Shown here one piece after another: positions 9,074-17,594 of a stretch of 58,537 bases of DNA. This DNA comes from Bacillota bacterium. Lineage in GTDB: Bacteria > Bacillota > Clostridia > Clostridiales > Clostridiaceae. The first letter of the stretch is position 1. Every line of letters begins with the position of its first letter. Location: NCBI GenBank assembly GCA_023435985.1, contig JAEZKY010000320.1:1-58537 (forward strand). Direction: 5' to 3'. The notes beneath the pieces were generated by a model. The model had not been told where the DNA came from. It did no database searches and saw nothing but the letters and a program-made list of their open reading frames with translations. The translations under genes were made by a program, and so were the position numbers.

Positions 9074-9105
9074 AAAACTTATTTCTGAAATGGTTAAAAG
9101 ATGTT
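9074..9105 (+). promoter_or_regulatory. 32-bp upstream element, copy 1 (probable ROK operator/promoter)
   Basis: Begins AAAACTTATTTC and contains the palindrome ATTTC-T-GAAAT followed by GGTTAAAAGATGTT. It ends 30 bases before the ROK start. An almost identical element (31 of 32 bases) lies at 12145-12176. The palindromic core resembles AT-rich operators of NagC/XylR-type ROK regulators. Confidence 0.6.
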
Positions 9106-9135
9106 ATCATTATATCAAGAAAGGAAGCGAGTTTC

Positions 9136-10269
9136 TTGGGAACATATAATGGTTTTGAATCATTAAATGATAGATGTAAATATATATTTAGCATTATACA
9201 GAAAAATGGACCTATAACTAAAAATGAATTAATTGATATAACAGATATTAAATTAACTACACTAAACAGAGATCTTAAAATATTACTTAATGAAAAAATC
9301 ATTGTTGAAAGTGATCTTGGACAATCACTAGGGGGGAGAAAACCAACTTTATATGATGTAAATCAAGGGGGATTTTATATTATTGGAATTGACATTTCGC
9401 GAACTTATACTAAAATAGTTATAACAAATTTAAAATTAAAAATAATAAAAGAAAGATTATTAAGTCATGAATATAATATGGAAACTATATCAGAAACTAT
9501 ACCTGATGCTATAAAGGAATTATGTATGAGACTACAAATACATAATTCAGATATTGTTGGAATTGGTATAGGAATAGTTGGGGGATTTAATGTTAAGTCA
9601 TTATGTGATACACTGAAAGAAGAATTAAATACATTAATATGTGTAGATAACGGTGCTAATGCCGCAGTTGTAGGGGAATATAATTTTGGAATTGGAAAAG
9701 GCAAAAAAAATATAGCATATATAAACTGTGGCGTAGGAATAAGAACTGGGGTTATATCATCAGGTGTTTTAATTCGTACAATTAACAATTCAGAAGATGC
9801 ATTTGGACACATGATTGTAGATGTTAATGGACCGAAATGCTCCTGTGGAAATTATGGATGCATAGAAAGTTATGTATCCATATCAAACATAACTCAAAAA
9901 TTTATTGATGAAATGAAAGGAATGAAGTCATTAAGATTAAATAAAAATTTAAGCAGTATTAATTATAGAGATGTCTGTAGTTTAGCTGAAAGAGAAAATG
10001 AAATTGCTATTAATATTATTAAAAATTCAGCTTTATATTTTGGAATAGGACTTTCGAATTATATAAAACTGTTTAATCCAGAATTAATAATTTTAAGTGG
10101 TCCATTAGTACAAAATTCAAAGTTGTTTTATGATTTGTCAAAAGAGACTGCTTTGAAAAAATCTCATATAGAAAATAATGATATTGAGTTTAGCAATGGA
10201 GGGTATTTTGAAGATACATCTATATCAGTAGGAGCTTGTGCTGTAGTTATTCAAAAGATATTAAACTAA
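9136..10269 (+). CDS. ROK family transcriptional regulator
   Basis: 377 residues. A winged-helix DNA-binding domain (about 8-70: NGPITKNELIDITDIKLTTLNRDLKIL) is joined to a ROK sugar-kinase-like domain. The ROK part shows IIGIDISRTYTKIVI, GIGIGIVGG, CVDNGANAAVVGEY and the zinc-type motif GPKCSCGNYGCIESY. This is the NagC/XylR layout, which releases DNA on binding a sugar or sugar phosphate. TTG start behind AAGGAAGCGAG. It reads into lgt after 20 bases. The effector is not evident, since no sugar operon is adjacent. Confidence 0.88.
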   Translation: MGTYNGFESLNDRCKYIFSIIQKNGPITKNELIDITDIKLTTLNRDLKILLNEKIIVESDLGQSLGGRKPTLYDVNQGGFYIIGIDISRTYTKIVITNLKLKIIKERLLSHEYNMETISETIPDAIKELCMRLQIHNSDIVGIGIGIVGGFNVKSLCDTLKEELNTLICVDNGANAAVVGEYNFGIGKGKKNIAYINCGVGIRTGVISSGVLIRTINNSEDAFGHMIVDVNGPKCSCGNYGCIESYVSISNITQKFIDEMKGMKSLRLNKNLSSINYRDVCSLAERENEIAINIIKNSALYFGIGLSNYIKLFNPELIILSGPLVQNSKLFYDLSKETALKKSHIENNDIEFSNGGYFEDTSISVGACAVVIQKILN

Positions 10270-10289
10270 AAGATGAGGAAGTGAAATTT

Positions 10290-11063
10290 ATGAATCCAGT
10301 GGCGTTTTCAATTGGAGGATTTGATATTAGGTGGTATGGTATATTAATTGCAACAGGAATGATACTTGGGATATTAATATCAAATTATAACTGTAAATGG
10401 AGAGACGTTGATTATGATAATTTATTAAACATCGTACTATTAGCTATTCCAATTGGAATAATAGGTGCTAGGTTATATTATGTAGTATTTGAGTTTGACA
10501 ATTATAAGAACAATATCATGGATGCTTTTAATATAAGAAATGGAGGACTTGCGATACATGGAGGACTTATTTTTGCTATAGTAACAGCTTTGATTTATAC
10601 AACAAGAAAAAAATTAAGTTTTATTAAATTTGCAGATGTAGCAGCTCCTTCTATTATTTTAGCTCAAGCTTTAGGGCGATGGGGAAATTTCTTTAATCAA
10701 GAAGCTCATGGAGATGCAGTAAGCTATGAATTTATTAAGCATTTCCCAATGTTTATTCAAAATGGTATGAATATAAATGGAATTTATTATAATCCAACTT
10801 TTTTATATGAATCTGTTTGGAATATACTTATTTTCATAATATTAATGATTATGTTAAGAAAAAGCAAAACAAATGGTATAGTATTTTTCTCATACCTAGG
10901 ACTATATTCTATAGGTCGTTTCGTAATTGAAGGAATGAGAACAGATAGTTTAATGCTTGGAAATATTAGAATGGCTCAACTAGTTAGTTTAAGTGGAGTA
11001 GTTATATGGATAATATTTTTATTTTTCAATTACTATAGAAGAAAAAGTAAAGGAAGAATATAA
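10290..11063 (+). CDS. lgt: prolipoprotein diacylglyceryl transferase
   Basis: 258 residues and multi-pass membrane. Lgt adds diacylglycerol from phosphatidylglycerol to the lipobox cysteine. Seen are IRWYGILIATGM near the start, GARLYYV, the signature RNGGLAIHGGLIF (catalytic histidine), ALGRWGNFFNQEAHG and GRFVIEGMRTDS. The true start is the ATG at 10290 behind GATGAGGAAGTG; a longer frame reaches back into the ROK gene and would add a soluble tail. A lipoprotein gene follows directly. Confidence 0.95.
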   Translation: MNPVAFSIGGFDIRWYGILIATGMILGILISNYNCKWRDVDYDNLLNIVLLAIPIGIIGARLYYVVFEFDNYKNNIMDAFNIRNGGLAIHGGLIFAIVTALIYTTRKKLSFIKFADVAAPSIILAQALGRWGNFFNQEAHGDAVSYEFIKHFPMFIQNGMNINGIYYNPTFLYESVWNILIFIILMIMLRKSKTNGIVFFSYLGLYSIGRFVIEGMRTDSLMLGNIRMAQLVSLSGVVIWIIFLFFNYYRRKSKGRI

Positions 11064-11150
11064 TTATTATATTAAAGAATATTATTTTTAAATTAATAAT
11101 TAGAGATATACATTATACTTAGATATATTAAGAAAGGATGTGAGGAGTTA

Positions 11151-11882
11151 GTGAATCAGAATATTATTTTTAAATTTTCTAAAAAACTTATGAAGTTGGT
11201 ATTTAATAAAAAGTTAACTTTAGTTGCTGTAATAGTTCTTTCTTTAACTATAGTGGCTGGCTGCTCAAATGTAAATAAATCATCAAATGATAAAGCTAAT
11301 AACATTCAAGGTAATGATAAAGTCTCAGACTCATCTAATGCTCAATCTGAATCAGAAGATAATAGCGACACTACTAAAGATAACGAAACAAAAAAATCTG
11401 AAGATAATTCAGAGAATGTTATTCTTAATGATATTAAGACAAGGGCACAAGAAGGAAAAATTATTAATTCGGACTATCAAGCTGGAACTTCTAACATACA
11501 AGAAGTAGAAGAAAAACTCGGAAAAGAGGATAAGTCAGAATGGGTAGCAGATGCTAAAGGAAATTACTCTACTTATTCCAAAAATAATGTTGTTTTTGGA
11601 TCAAACAAAGGTGGGAGAATTTTTGAAATTAGATCCTTTGATCAGCGTTTAAATCAGATTTCTCTTTCAATGGTTGAGGATTTTTTTGGAACACCTCCTC
11701 ATGATGTAACATCTGATGGTGAAAAAATTATAGGTTATGTATCAGGAGAAGACTTTAAAATTTTATTTGTGTTTAAGGCACCTAGTGATAGTAATAGTGA
11801 TCCTAAGTTAGACCATTATTCGGTCTTATATCCTAAGGGTACTGTTAACTCTATGGCAAGTGATAAGGGTAGAGAATGGTGA
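11151..11882 (+). CDS. lipoprotein with YjgB (DUF4309) domain
   Basis: 243 residues from a GTG behind GAGGAG. A signal segment ends in the lipobox V-A-G-C (cysteine about residue 38), which makes it a substrate for the neighbouring Lgt. A Ser/Asn/Asp/Glu-rich linker (40-88) leads to a C-terminal domain of about 140 residues (ILNDIKTRAQEGKI..., VEEKLGKEDKSEW, YSTYSKNNVVFG, GYVSGEDFKILFVF) that matches the YjgB/DUF4309 family of secreted Bacillus and Clostridium proteins. Role unknown. An internal ATG at 11190 would still keep the signal and lipobox. Confidence 0.8.
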   Translation: MNQNIIFKFSKKLMKLVFNKKLTLVAVIVLSLTIVAGCSNVNKSSNDKANNIQGNDKVSDSSNAQSESEDNSDTTKDNETKKSEDNSENVILNDIKTRAQEGKIINSDYQAGTSNIQEVEEKLGKEDKSEWVADAKGNYSTYSKNNVVFGSNKGGRIFEIRSFDQRLNQISLSMVEDFFGTPPHDVTSDGEKIIGYVSGEDFKILFVFKAPSDSNSDPKLDHYSVLYPKGTVNSMASDKGREW

Positions 11883-11893
11883 TATAATATAAT

Positions 11894-11941
11894 AAAAATA
11901 GCAGGCTTTATATTTCTAAATATATAAGCCTGCTATTTTTT
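11894..11941 (+). terminator. rho-independent terminator after the ROK-lgt-lipoprotein run
   Basis: A perfect 15-bp stem (AAAAATAGCAGGCTT at 11894-11908 with its complement at 11926-11940) followed by TTG and a T-rich end. Confidence 0.9.
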
Positions 11942-12080
11942 GATTGCGCCTTAAATTAGGAATAATAAGTAAAGTTTATTAGGAATAATTATAGTACCTC
12001 GAATTAGTGATAAAGTTACAGATAAGAACAGTGATATTTATTAAAAATAGTGGAAAACTATATTGTTATATTTGAGAAGG

Positions 12081-12108
12081 CAGCTTAATTTATAGTAAGC
12101 TGTCTATT
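12081..12108 (+). terminator. second, weaker terminator-like hairpin
   Basis: CAGCTTA (12081-12087) pairs with TAAGCTG (12096-12102), then TCTATTTT. There is no gene between this and the previous terminator, so it may end a small RNA or be a relic. Confidence 0.45.
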
Positions 12109-12144
12109 TTAACGTGTATATAGTAATTTGGTACACAAAAATAA

Positions 12145-12183
12145 AAAACTTATTTCCGAAATGGTTAAAAGATGTTGTATAAT
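12145..12183 (+). promoter_or_regulatory. 32-bp upstream element, copy 2, with -10 TATAAT
   Basis: Bases 12145-12176 repeat the element upstream of the ROK gene with one T-to-C change. Here an extended -10 (TGTTGTATAAT, TATAAT at 12178-12183) follows directly. So the element overlaps a promoter that would drive the TSUP gene. This suggests that the ROK protein controls both. Confidence 0.6.
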
Positions 12184-12288
12184 ATATATTGAAAGCTATT
12201 AGATTTAGGAGTCATCTATAAAGCTTAAGGGGCTGTAAAGTTAGTTTAATATGTGAATAAATCATTATGAAAGAAGGTTTTTTAATTG

Positions 12289-13104
12289 ATGCAATTTTTG
12301 TGGTTAACCCCTTTAGGATTTCTAGTTGGAGCATTTGGAACTCTAATCGGTGCTGGTGGAGGATTTATACTGGTACCTATTTTACTGTTGCTATATCCTG
12401 ACAAGAGCCCAGATACAATAACGAGTATTTCTCTAGCAGTTGTGTTTTTTAATGCATTATCCGGTTCTTTTGCTTATTCTAAGATGAAGCGTATTGATTA
12501 TAAGTCTGGAATTATTTTTGCAATAGCAACACTTCCAGGATCAATCTTAGGATCGATAATAACAGGGTATGTGCCAAGGCAGCTTTTTAATGGAATATTT
12601 GGCGTAATATTAGTTATAGTATCAATAATCTTAATATTAAAAACAAAGAAGGAAGTAATGAATAATAATATAGTAATTAAAAAAGGTTATGTTACAAGGA
12701 CAGTAATAGATATTGAAGGTATAGAACATACTTTTTCATATAATCCTATTGTTGGAATTATTGTAAGTGTTTTTGTAGGTTTTATGTCTAGTTTCTTAGG
12801 AATAGGAGGAGGAATAATACATGTTCCAGTACTTGTTAATGTGTTAAATTATCCAGTACATATTGCAACAGCTACATCGCATTTTGTTTTAGCAGTAATG
12901 TCATTATCTGGGACTGCGGTTCATATAGTAAATGGAGTGCTTCAGTCTAGTGTAATTCAAACTGTTGCATTATCTATAGGTGTACTATTTGGAGCACAAT
13001 TAGGTGCTAGACTTTCAAAGAAAATTCATGGGGGAGCAATAATTAGAAGCCTTGCAGTTGCATTGGCTATTGTAGGAGTAAGAATATTTTTTATGGCATT
13101 TTAA
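12289..13104 (+). CDS. TSUP (TauE/SafE) family anion permease
   Basis: About 271 residues and eight hydrophobic segments in two pseudo-symmetric halves, each with the family glycine-rich signature: GTLIGAGGGFILVPILLLL near 20-40 and SFLGIGGGIIHVPVLV near 165-180. Members export or import sulfite, sulfoacetate, thiosulfate or related anions. AAGAAGG is 11 bases before the ATG; a TTG one codon earlier is possible. Rhodanese and CoADR genes follow, making a sulfur-anion substrate likely (inference). Confidence 0.85.
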   Translation: MQFLWLTPLGFLVGAFGTLIGAGGGFILVPILLLLYPDKSPDTITSISLAVVFFNALSGSFAYSKMKRIDYKSGIIFAIATLPGSILGSIITGYVPRQLFNGIFGVILVIVSIILILKTKKEVMNNNIVIKKGYVTRTVIDIEGIEHTFSYNPIVGIIVSVFVGFMSSFLGIGGGIIHVPVLVNVLNYPVHIATATSHFVLAVMSLSGTAVHIVNGVLQSSVIQTVALSIGVLFGAQLGARLSKKIHGGAIIRSLAVALAIVGVRIFFMAF

Positions 13105-13153
13105 ATTACAAGCACAACATGTATATTTGGAATTAATATAAGACTTAATAATG

Positions 13154-13192
13154 AAAAGAGAGGATATTAAAGTATTTATCTTCTCTTTTTTA
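13154..13192 (+). terminator. terminator after the TSUP gene
   Basis: AAAAGAGAGGAT pairs with ATCTTCTCTTTTT (one G-T pair) and the stem runs into a T tract. Confidence 0.7.
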
Positions 13193-13207
13193 GTTATATT
13201 GAATTTG

Positions 13208-13222
13208 TGTGATATGATCACA
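13208..13222 (+). promoter_or_regulatory. Crp/Fnr-like palindrome
   Basis: TGTGATATGATCACA is a perfect TGTGA-N5-TCACA inverted repeat, close to the Crp/Fnr family half-site but with a 5-base spacer. It lies 112 bases upstream of the rhodanese start. Confidence 0.4.
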
Positions 13223-13334
13223 TAAATTTCTCAAAGATTTATATATAATAAAGCCATAGAGAAAATCAAATGATGCTAATGTATGTGATAGTAACAATAA
13301 AACCAACAGGATGAATTTTGAGGAGGAATTAAAA

Positions 13335-13655
13335 ATGTTTGGATTATTTAAGAAAAATAGTGGAAGAGTAATAAATGTAAATGATATTGATGATCTTATT
13401 GGAAAAGTTGAACTGATTGATATAAGAGAAAAATATGAATATGCAGGCGGCAGTATAAAAACTGCAAAGAATATTCCAATGGGAGAACTTTTAAATAAAC
13501 CAGAAAAATATCTGAATAAAAACAAGGAATATTATGTAATGTGTCAATCAGGTGGAAGGAGTACAAGAGCGTGTAATTCACTTACAAAGCAGGGATTTAA
13601 TGTTGTTAATGTTTCTGGTGGAATTGGTTCCTATGCAGGAAATAAAAGAAAATAA
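13335..13655 (+). CDS. single-domain rhodanese
   Basis: 106 residues. One rhodanese domain: VELIDIREKYEYAGGSIKTAKNIP (the domain's D-I-R-E motif), then YYVMCQSGGRSTRACNSL with the active-site cysteine in CQSGGRS. It moves sulfane sulfur from thiosulfate, persulfides or polysulfide to a thiol. GAGGAGG placed 8 bases before the ATG at 13335 chooses this start over an ATG 24 bases upstream. It is 37 bases ahead of the CoADR-rhodanese gene and very likely co-transcribed. Confidence 0.9.
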   Translation: MFGLFKKNSGRVINVNDIDDLIGKVELIDIREKYEYAGGSIKTAKNIPMGELLNKPEKYLNKNKEYYVMCQSGGRSTRACNSLTKQGFNVVNVSGGIGSYAGNKRK

Positions 13656-13692
13656 CTAAATATATTTAATTAAAAAGTAGGAGTGAAAAATT

Positions 13693-15393
13693 ATGAAGAG
13701 AAAAATATTAATTGTTGGCGGAGTTGCTGGAGGAGCATCAGCTGCAGCTAGGCTTAGGAGACTTAGTGAGGAAGATGAAATAGTAATGTTTGAAAGAGGA
13801 CCTCATGTTTCTTTCTCAAATTGTGCACTTCCATATCATTTAAGCGGTATTATAGAAGAAGCGGATAGATTGGTTTTAATGAGTCCCGAAAAATTTCTAG
13901 TTCAATATAATATTAAGGTGAGAGTAAATAATGAAGTTTTATCAATAGATAAAAAAGAAAAGTATGTAATAGTGAAAGACTTATTGAATGGTGAAACTTT
14001 TAAAGAAAATTACGATAAACTAATACTATCGCCAGGAGCTAAACCAATTGTGCCCAATATTAATGGAATTGAAGAAGTGAATATTTTTACTATAAGAAAT
14101 GTTGTTGACATAGATAAACTAAATAAGCATATAAGATTAAATGATATACAAGATATAGCAGTTATTGGTGGCGGTTATATTGGAGTTGAGGCGGCAGAAA
14201 ATTTAAGAAAAGCTGGTTACAATGTATCATTAATAGAAGCAACTGATCAAATATTAAGGCCATTTGACTATGATATGGTTCAAATATTCCATAAAGAGCT
14301 TTATGATCATGAGATAGATTTAATAGTAGGGGATAAAGTTGAAAAATTTGAAAGAGATACAGTAATTTTAGCATCAGGTAGAAAAATAAATGCAAAGGTC
14401 GTGGTTATGGCTATAGGCGTTGCACCAGAAACTGTTTTGGCCAAAGCTGCAGAATTAAATATAGGTGAGACTGGAGCTATAAAGGTAGATACAAATTATA
14501 AGACAAACGATGATGATATTTATGCAGTTGGTGATGCAATAGAAATTTATAATTCATTAACTCATTCTGTAGCAAAGTTATCTCTTGCAGGTCCAGCCCA
14601 AAAGCAGGCTAGATCTGTTGCAGATCATATAAATGGAAAGAAGGGAATAAATAAAGGCTATATAGGTTCCTCAGCTATAAAGATTTTTGATTATAATGGA
14701 GCATCAACAGGTTTAAATGAAGCGCTTATAAATGTTCTAAACATGAATATCAGCTATGATGTTGTAAGAGTTATACTTACAGATAAGGTAGGAATTATGC
14801 CTAATTCATCTCCTATACATTTAAAATTATTATTTGAAGTTCCAACTGGAAAGATCTTAGGAGCTCAAGCTATAGGAAAAGGTGATGTTAGTAAAAGAAT
14901 AGATGTAATTGCAACAGCCATAAAATTTGGAGGAACTGTAGAAGACTTAAAAGATTTAGAATTATGTTATGCACCGCCATTTTCTACTGCAAAAGATGTT
15001 GTCAATTATGCAGGATATGTTGCTTCTAATCTTTTAAATGGTGATTTTAAACAAGTTAATGTGGATTTAGTTAGAGGACTTGTAGAACATGGTTCATATA
15101 TAATAGATGTTAGAGAAAGAGGAGAGTTTGCTAATGGGCATATTAAAAATGCAGTTAATATCCCATTGAGCGAATTAAGACAGAGAATAAATGAAATACC
15201 AAAAGATAAGCCTGTATATTTGCATTGCAGAACTGGTCAAAGAAGCTACAATGCTACTTTAGCCCTTCAGAATTTGGGATTTCAGAATGTATATAATATA
15301 ACAGGAAGTTTCTTGGCATTATCATTTTATGAATATTTTGATGATAAGAATAAGAGCAGGGAAAGCATTGTTACAGAATATAATTTTAAATAA
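13693..15393 (+). CDS. CoA-disulfide/persulfide reductase fused to a rhodanese domain
   Basis: 566 residues. Residues 1-445 are a pyridine-nucleotide disulfide reductase with the FAD motif GGVAGGASAAARLRRL, the single active cysteine in SFSNCALPYHLSG (about 43), an NAD(P)H motif AVIGGGYIGVEAAENL and the second FAD motif DDDIYAVGDAIE. Residues 460-550 are a rhodanese domain with YIIDVRERGEFANGHI and active loop HCRTGQRS. This CoADR-RHD architecture is known for NADH-dependent persulfide and polysulfide reduction (Npsr-type). Together with the upstream rhodanese it should handle sulfane sulfur in the cytoplasm. Confidence 0.92.
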   Translation: MKRKILIVGGVAGGASAAARLRRLSEEDEIVMFERGPHVSFSNCALPYHLSGIIEEADRLVLMSPEKFLVQYNIKVRVNNEVLSIDKKEKYVIVKDLLNGETFKENYDKLILSPGAKPIVPNINGIEEVNIFTIRNVVDIDKLNKHIRLNDIQDIAVIGGGYIGVEAAENLRKAGYNVSLIEATDQILRPFDYDMVQIFHKELYDHEIDLIVGDKVEKFERDTVILASGRKINAKVVVMAIGVAPETVLAKAAELNIGETGAIKVDTNYKTNDDDIYAVGDAIEIYNSLTHSVAKLSLAGPAQKQARSVADHINGKKGINKGYIGSSAIKIFDYNGASTGLNEALINVLNMNISYDVVRVILTDKVGIMPNSSPIHLKLLFEVPTGKILGAQAIGKGDVSKRIDVIATAIKFGGTVEDLKDLELCYAPPFSTAKDVVNYAGYVASNLLNGDFKQVNVDLVRGLVEHGSYIIDVRERGEFANGHIKNAVNIPLSELRQRINEIPKDKPVYLHCRTGQRSYNATLALQNLGFQNVYNITGSFLALSFYEYFDDKNKSRESIVTEYNFK

Positions 15394-15497
15394 ATGTTAT
15401 CGGGTTTAAAATAGAAAAGTATATGCGTATGTTAGGCATTTTTAATTTTGTCTAAATGAATTTGCATTTTCTGAAAAAATATGATAAAATTTCTTTA

Positions 15498-15514
15498 TTA
15501 ATAATAATTATTAA
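15498..15514 (+). promoter_or_regulatory. Fur/PerR-like palindrome before hemerythrin
   Basis: TTAATAATAATTATTAA is a perfect 17-bp odd palindrome, close to the 7-1-7 Fur box and to the PerR box. It ends 20 bases before the hemerythrin ATG. AT-rich sequence makes chance palindromes more likely. Confidence 0.4.
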
Positions 15515-15534
15515 CAAAGAAGGGGAGAAGAAGA

Positions 15535-15948
15535 ATGTCAGCATTTAAATGGAAGGAAGAATATAGCTTAAATATTGAAGAAATTGATAAGCAGCATAAA
15601 AAATTATTGGAAATAGGAAGAAGAGCATATGATATTGCAGTTATTGATGACGGGTATGATAGATTTGATGAGATAATGACAATAATTGATGAGCTTCTAG
15701 AGTATACAAAATATCATTTTGAATATGAAGAAAACATGCTGAAGAAATATAATTATGATCACATTCATGATCAGGAGGAAGAACATGGATTTTATGTTTA
15801 TAAGATAAATGAAGTGGCATCTAGAGAAGATATTGATGATAATCAAAGAAAGGTGACATTAGAAATTATAGATTTTTTATCTGAGTGGATTAGCCAGCAT
15901 ATTAATGTAGCAGATAGAAAATATGCATTATTTTTAAAGACACTCTAA
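15535..15948 (+). CDS. bacteriohemerythrin
   Basis: 137 residues forming a four-helix di-iron domain. The ligand pattern is visible: H in EIDKQHKKLLEIG, H and E in YTKYHFEYEENML, H...H in YDHIHDQEEEHGFYV, and H plus D in SQHINVADRKYALF. It binds O2 reversibly and in anaerobes is thought to buffer or sense oxygen. AAGGGGAGAAG precedes the start. Its own terminator follows, so it is probably monocistronic. Confidence 0.93.
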   Translation: MSAFKWKEEYSLNIEEIDKQHKKLLEIGRRAYDIAVIDDGYDRFDEIMTIIDELLEYTKYHFEYEENMLKKYNYDHIHDQEEEHGFYVYKINEVASREDIDDNQRKVTLEIIDFLSEWISQHINVADRKYALFLKTL

Positions 15949-15950
15949 TA

Positions 15951-15993
15951 AAAGATGAGAGTATAGCTATCTTGCTTTTCTCTCATCTTTTTA
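15951..15993 (+). terminator. terminator after hemerythrin
   Basis: AAAGATGAGAG (15951-15961) pairs with CTCTCATCTTT (15980-15990), followed by T-rich sequence. Confidence 0.8.
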
Positions 15994-16007
15994 TATTTAG
16001 AAAGAAT

Positions 16008-16023
16008 TTATGTGATTACATAA
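16008..16023. promoter_or_regulatory. 16-bp near-palindrome of Crp/Fnr type
   Basis: TTATGTGATTACATAA is symmetric except at the centre. It resembles the site at 13208 (both contain ATGTGAT). No intact gene follows on either side, so it may be a relic. Confidence 0.25.
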
Positions 16024-16131
16024 TTTTTTGAATTTTATTGAGTGGTATCTTATATGCACTCATAGTTAGATTATAAATAAAAGCATTTTAAGTATGTATT
16101 TAATAATTTTTAGCGTAACATATCTAATTGA

Positions 16132-16305
16132 TTACATTTTTGAAGCAAATTCTCTTAGTGTCGTTGCGGTAGAGTTGAGTTCTTGAATTGTAGCAGAAAT
16201 TTCTTCAAGGCCTGCCGATTGATTATCAAATAACAAATTTGAGTTTTGAAAATTTAAGTAAATTTCATTTATTGAACTTTGTATAACATTTAATATGCTA
16301 TTAAT
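16132..16305 (-). pseudogene. remnant of a methyl-accepting chemotaxis protein C-terminus
   Basis: The minus-strand frame encodes about 57 residues without a start, including QSAGLEEISATIQELNST and ending TTLREFASKM before TAA. The QSAGLEEISATIQEL segment with its heptad pattern is characteristic of the cytoplasmic signalling coiled coil of chemoreceptors. An in-frame stop bounds it upstream and no sensor or membrane part exists nearby, so this is a decayed 3' fragment. Confidence 0.75.
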
Positions 16306-16392
16306 TTATAATAAGATATTTAATGATGTTTTTCAACAATATTCAAAGTATTGCTAAATATTTAAAATTTAATGGATAATTAGAAAGTGCTA

Positions 16393-17246
16393 TTAGTTTA
16401 AATTTAATATTGTACCAGTTCTATTCAAAAAGGAATTTTTACAGTTTTCGTGAATAGAATTTATAGCATTATCTCCAGTACAGTGGGATAAACCTAGCAA
16501 GTTTGGGTTTAAGTAATTTAAGAATTCAATTGATTTACTTATTCGTTCAGGGGGGGCTTCTATAAGATGTGTTCCACCAATTATTCCAGCTATTTTTTCA
16601 TTAGTTCTTTCCTTAATAGTCTCTACAATATTTAAGAAACCTGGATGCGCACAACCAAGCAAAATAACAAGTCCATTTTTAGTTTTAAGACCTATGGAAA
16701 TTTCATCGTTAAAAGTATCTATTTCAAATCTATCGCCAATTTTAAGCTGCATATTGTCATTTAACTTCTCAAAATCATAATATTTATTAAAATTAGTAAA
16801 TATAAAAATATCATTACTTACTTTAAAAATATTTTCTTTAACCAAATGTATAGGAAGATTCTTATCATCAATATAGTTTTTATCAAAATCTATTCCTACG
16901 TAACTATATCCGCTTTCTTTCGAAAAATCAGATTTTAGATTCCCATCAGAGATCGATTTTTTCAAAAAAATGTTCACTTACTATGAGTTTAGGAGTTATA
17001 TTGTATGTATCTAATAATCTTCTTACTCCGCCACAGTGATCATAATGAGCATGGCCTTAGTATTAATGTATCGATACTTGCAAGATCAATATTTAATTTT
17101 TTTGCATTATCAATAAAATCACCTGACTTTCCTGTGTCAAAAAGAATGTTATGATTATCCGTTTTAATAAATATAGATAATCCATGTTCATATTTTAATA
17201 GTTTATTTTCATCTTGAGAATTTTCTATTAATGTTGTTAGTTTCAT
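16393..17246 (-). pseudogene. MBL-fold metallohydrolase broken by two frameshifts
   Basis: Three frames join into one protein of about 283 residues. The N-terminus (from 17246) reads to SIDTLIL, the middle frame continues SHAHYDHCGGVRRLL (the zinc-binding HxHxDH), and the C-terminal frame (from about 16977) includes GLVILLGCAHPGFLN and GIIGGTHLIEAPPER. Removing one C at about 17055 and one A in the A7 run at 16964-16970 (plus-strand bases) restores a continuous frame of 284 codons. The family resembles archaeal/clostridial dihydropterin-phosphate-synthase-type MBL proteins ending in LSHCTGDNA. Either a recent pseudogene or sequencing error; the homopolymer makes the second indel suspect. Confidence 0.8.
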
Positions 17247-17594
17247 TTCTACACCCCATTTTGTAGTGTTTTAAAACTTATTTGGAATTATAAGTAATAT
17301 TATATGATAAATTATATCATAATTAAGTGGAAATTAATAGCATTTGACAATAATGAAATAGTATAACTTTAGTTATATTTTTATAATTTATAAATCGAAT
17401 GTTCTATATTAAATAAAATTTTTTATAATTTACAATAATTTAAAATTAATTATTTGTACTTTAAGGTAAAAATGCAGTAAAATAAAATTAAAGCAGTATA
17501 TATGTCAAAATTTAGCTAAGAGTTTCTAAAAAATCATGAATTTAATTTACATAAAGTAACAATTGAAATAAAAGTGTGAATAGGAGAGGTAATT
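17247..17594. other. divergent intergenic region, no gene seen
   Basis: 348 bases, over 80 percent A+T by eye. They lie between the broken MBL gene and the desulfidase-like gene. No coding frame with a ribosome site and no strong hairpin. It should hold both promoters, but I cannot place them. Confidence 0.4.

Noticed and set aside
13208..16023. A Crp/Fnr regulon from the two ATGTGAT palindromes
   Set aside because: The spacers differ, and the second site has no gene to control; listed only as weak sites.
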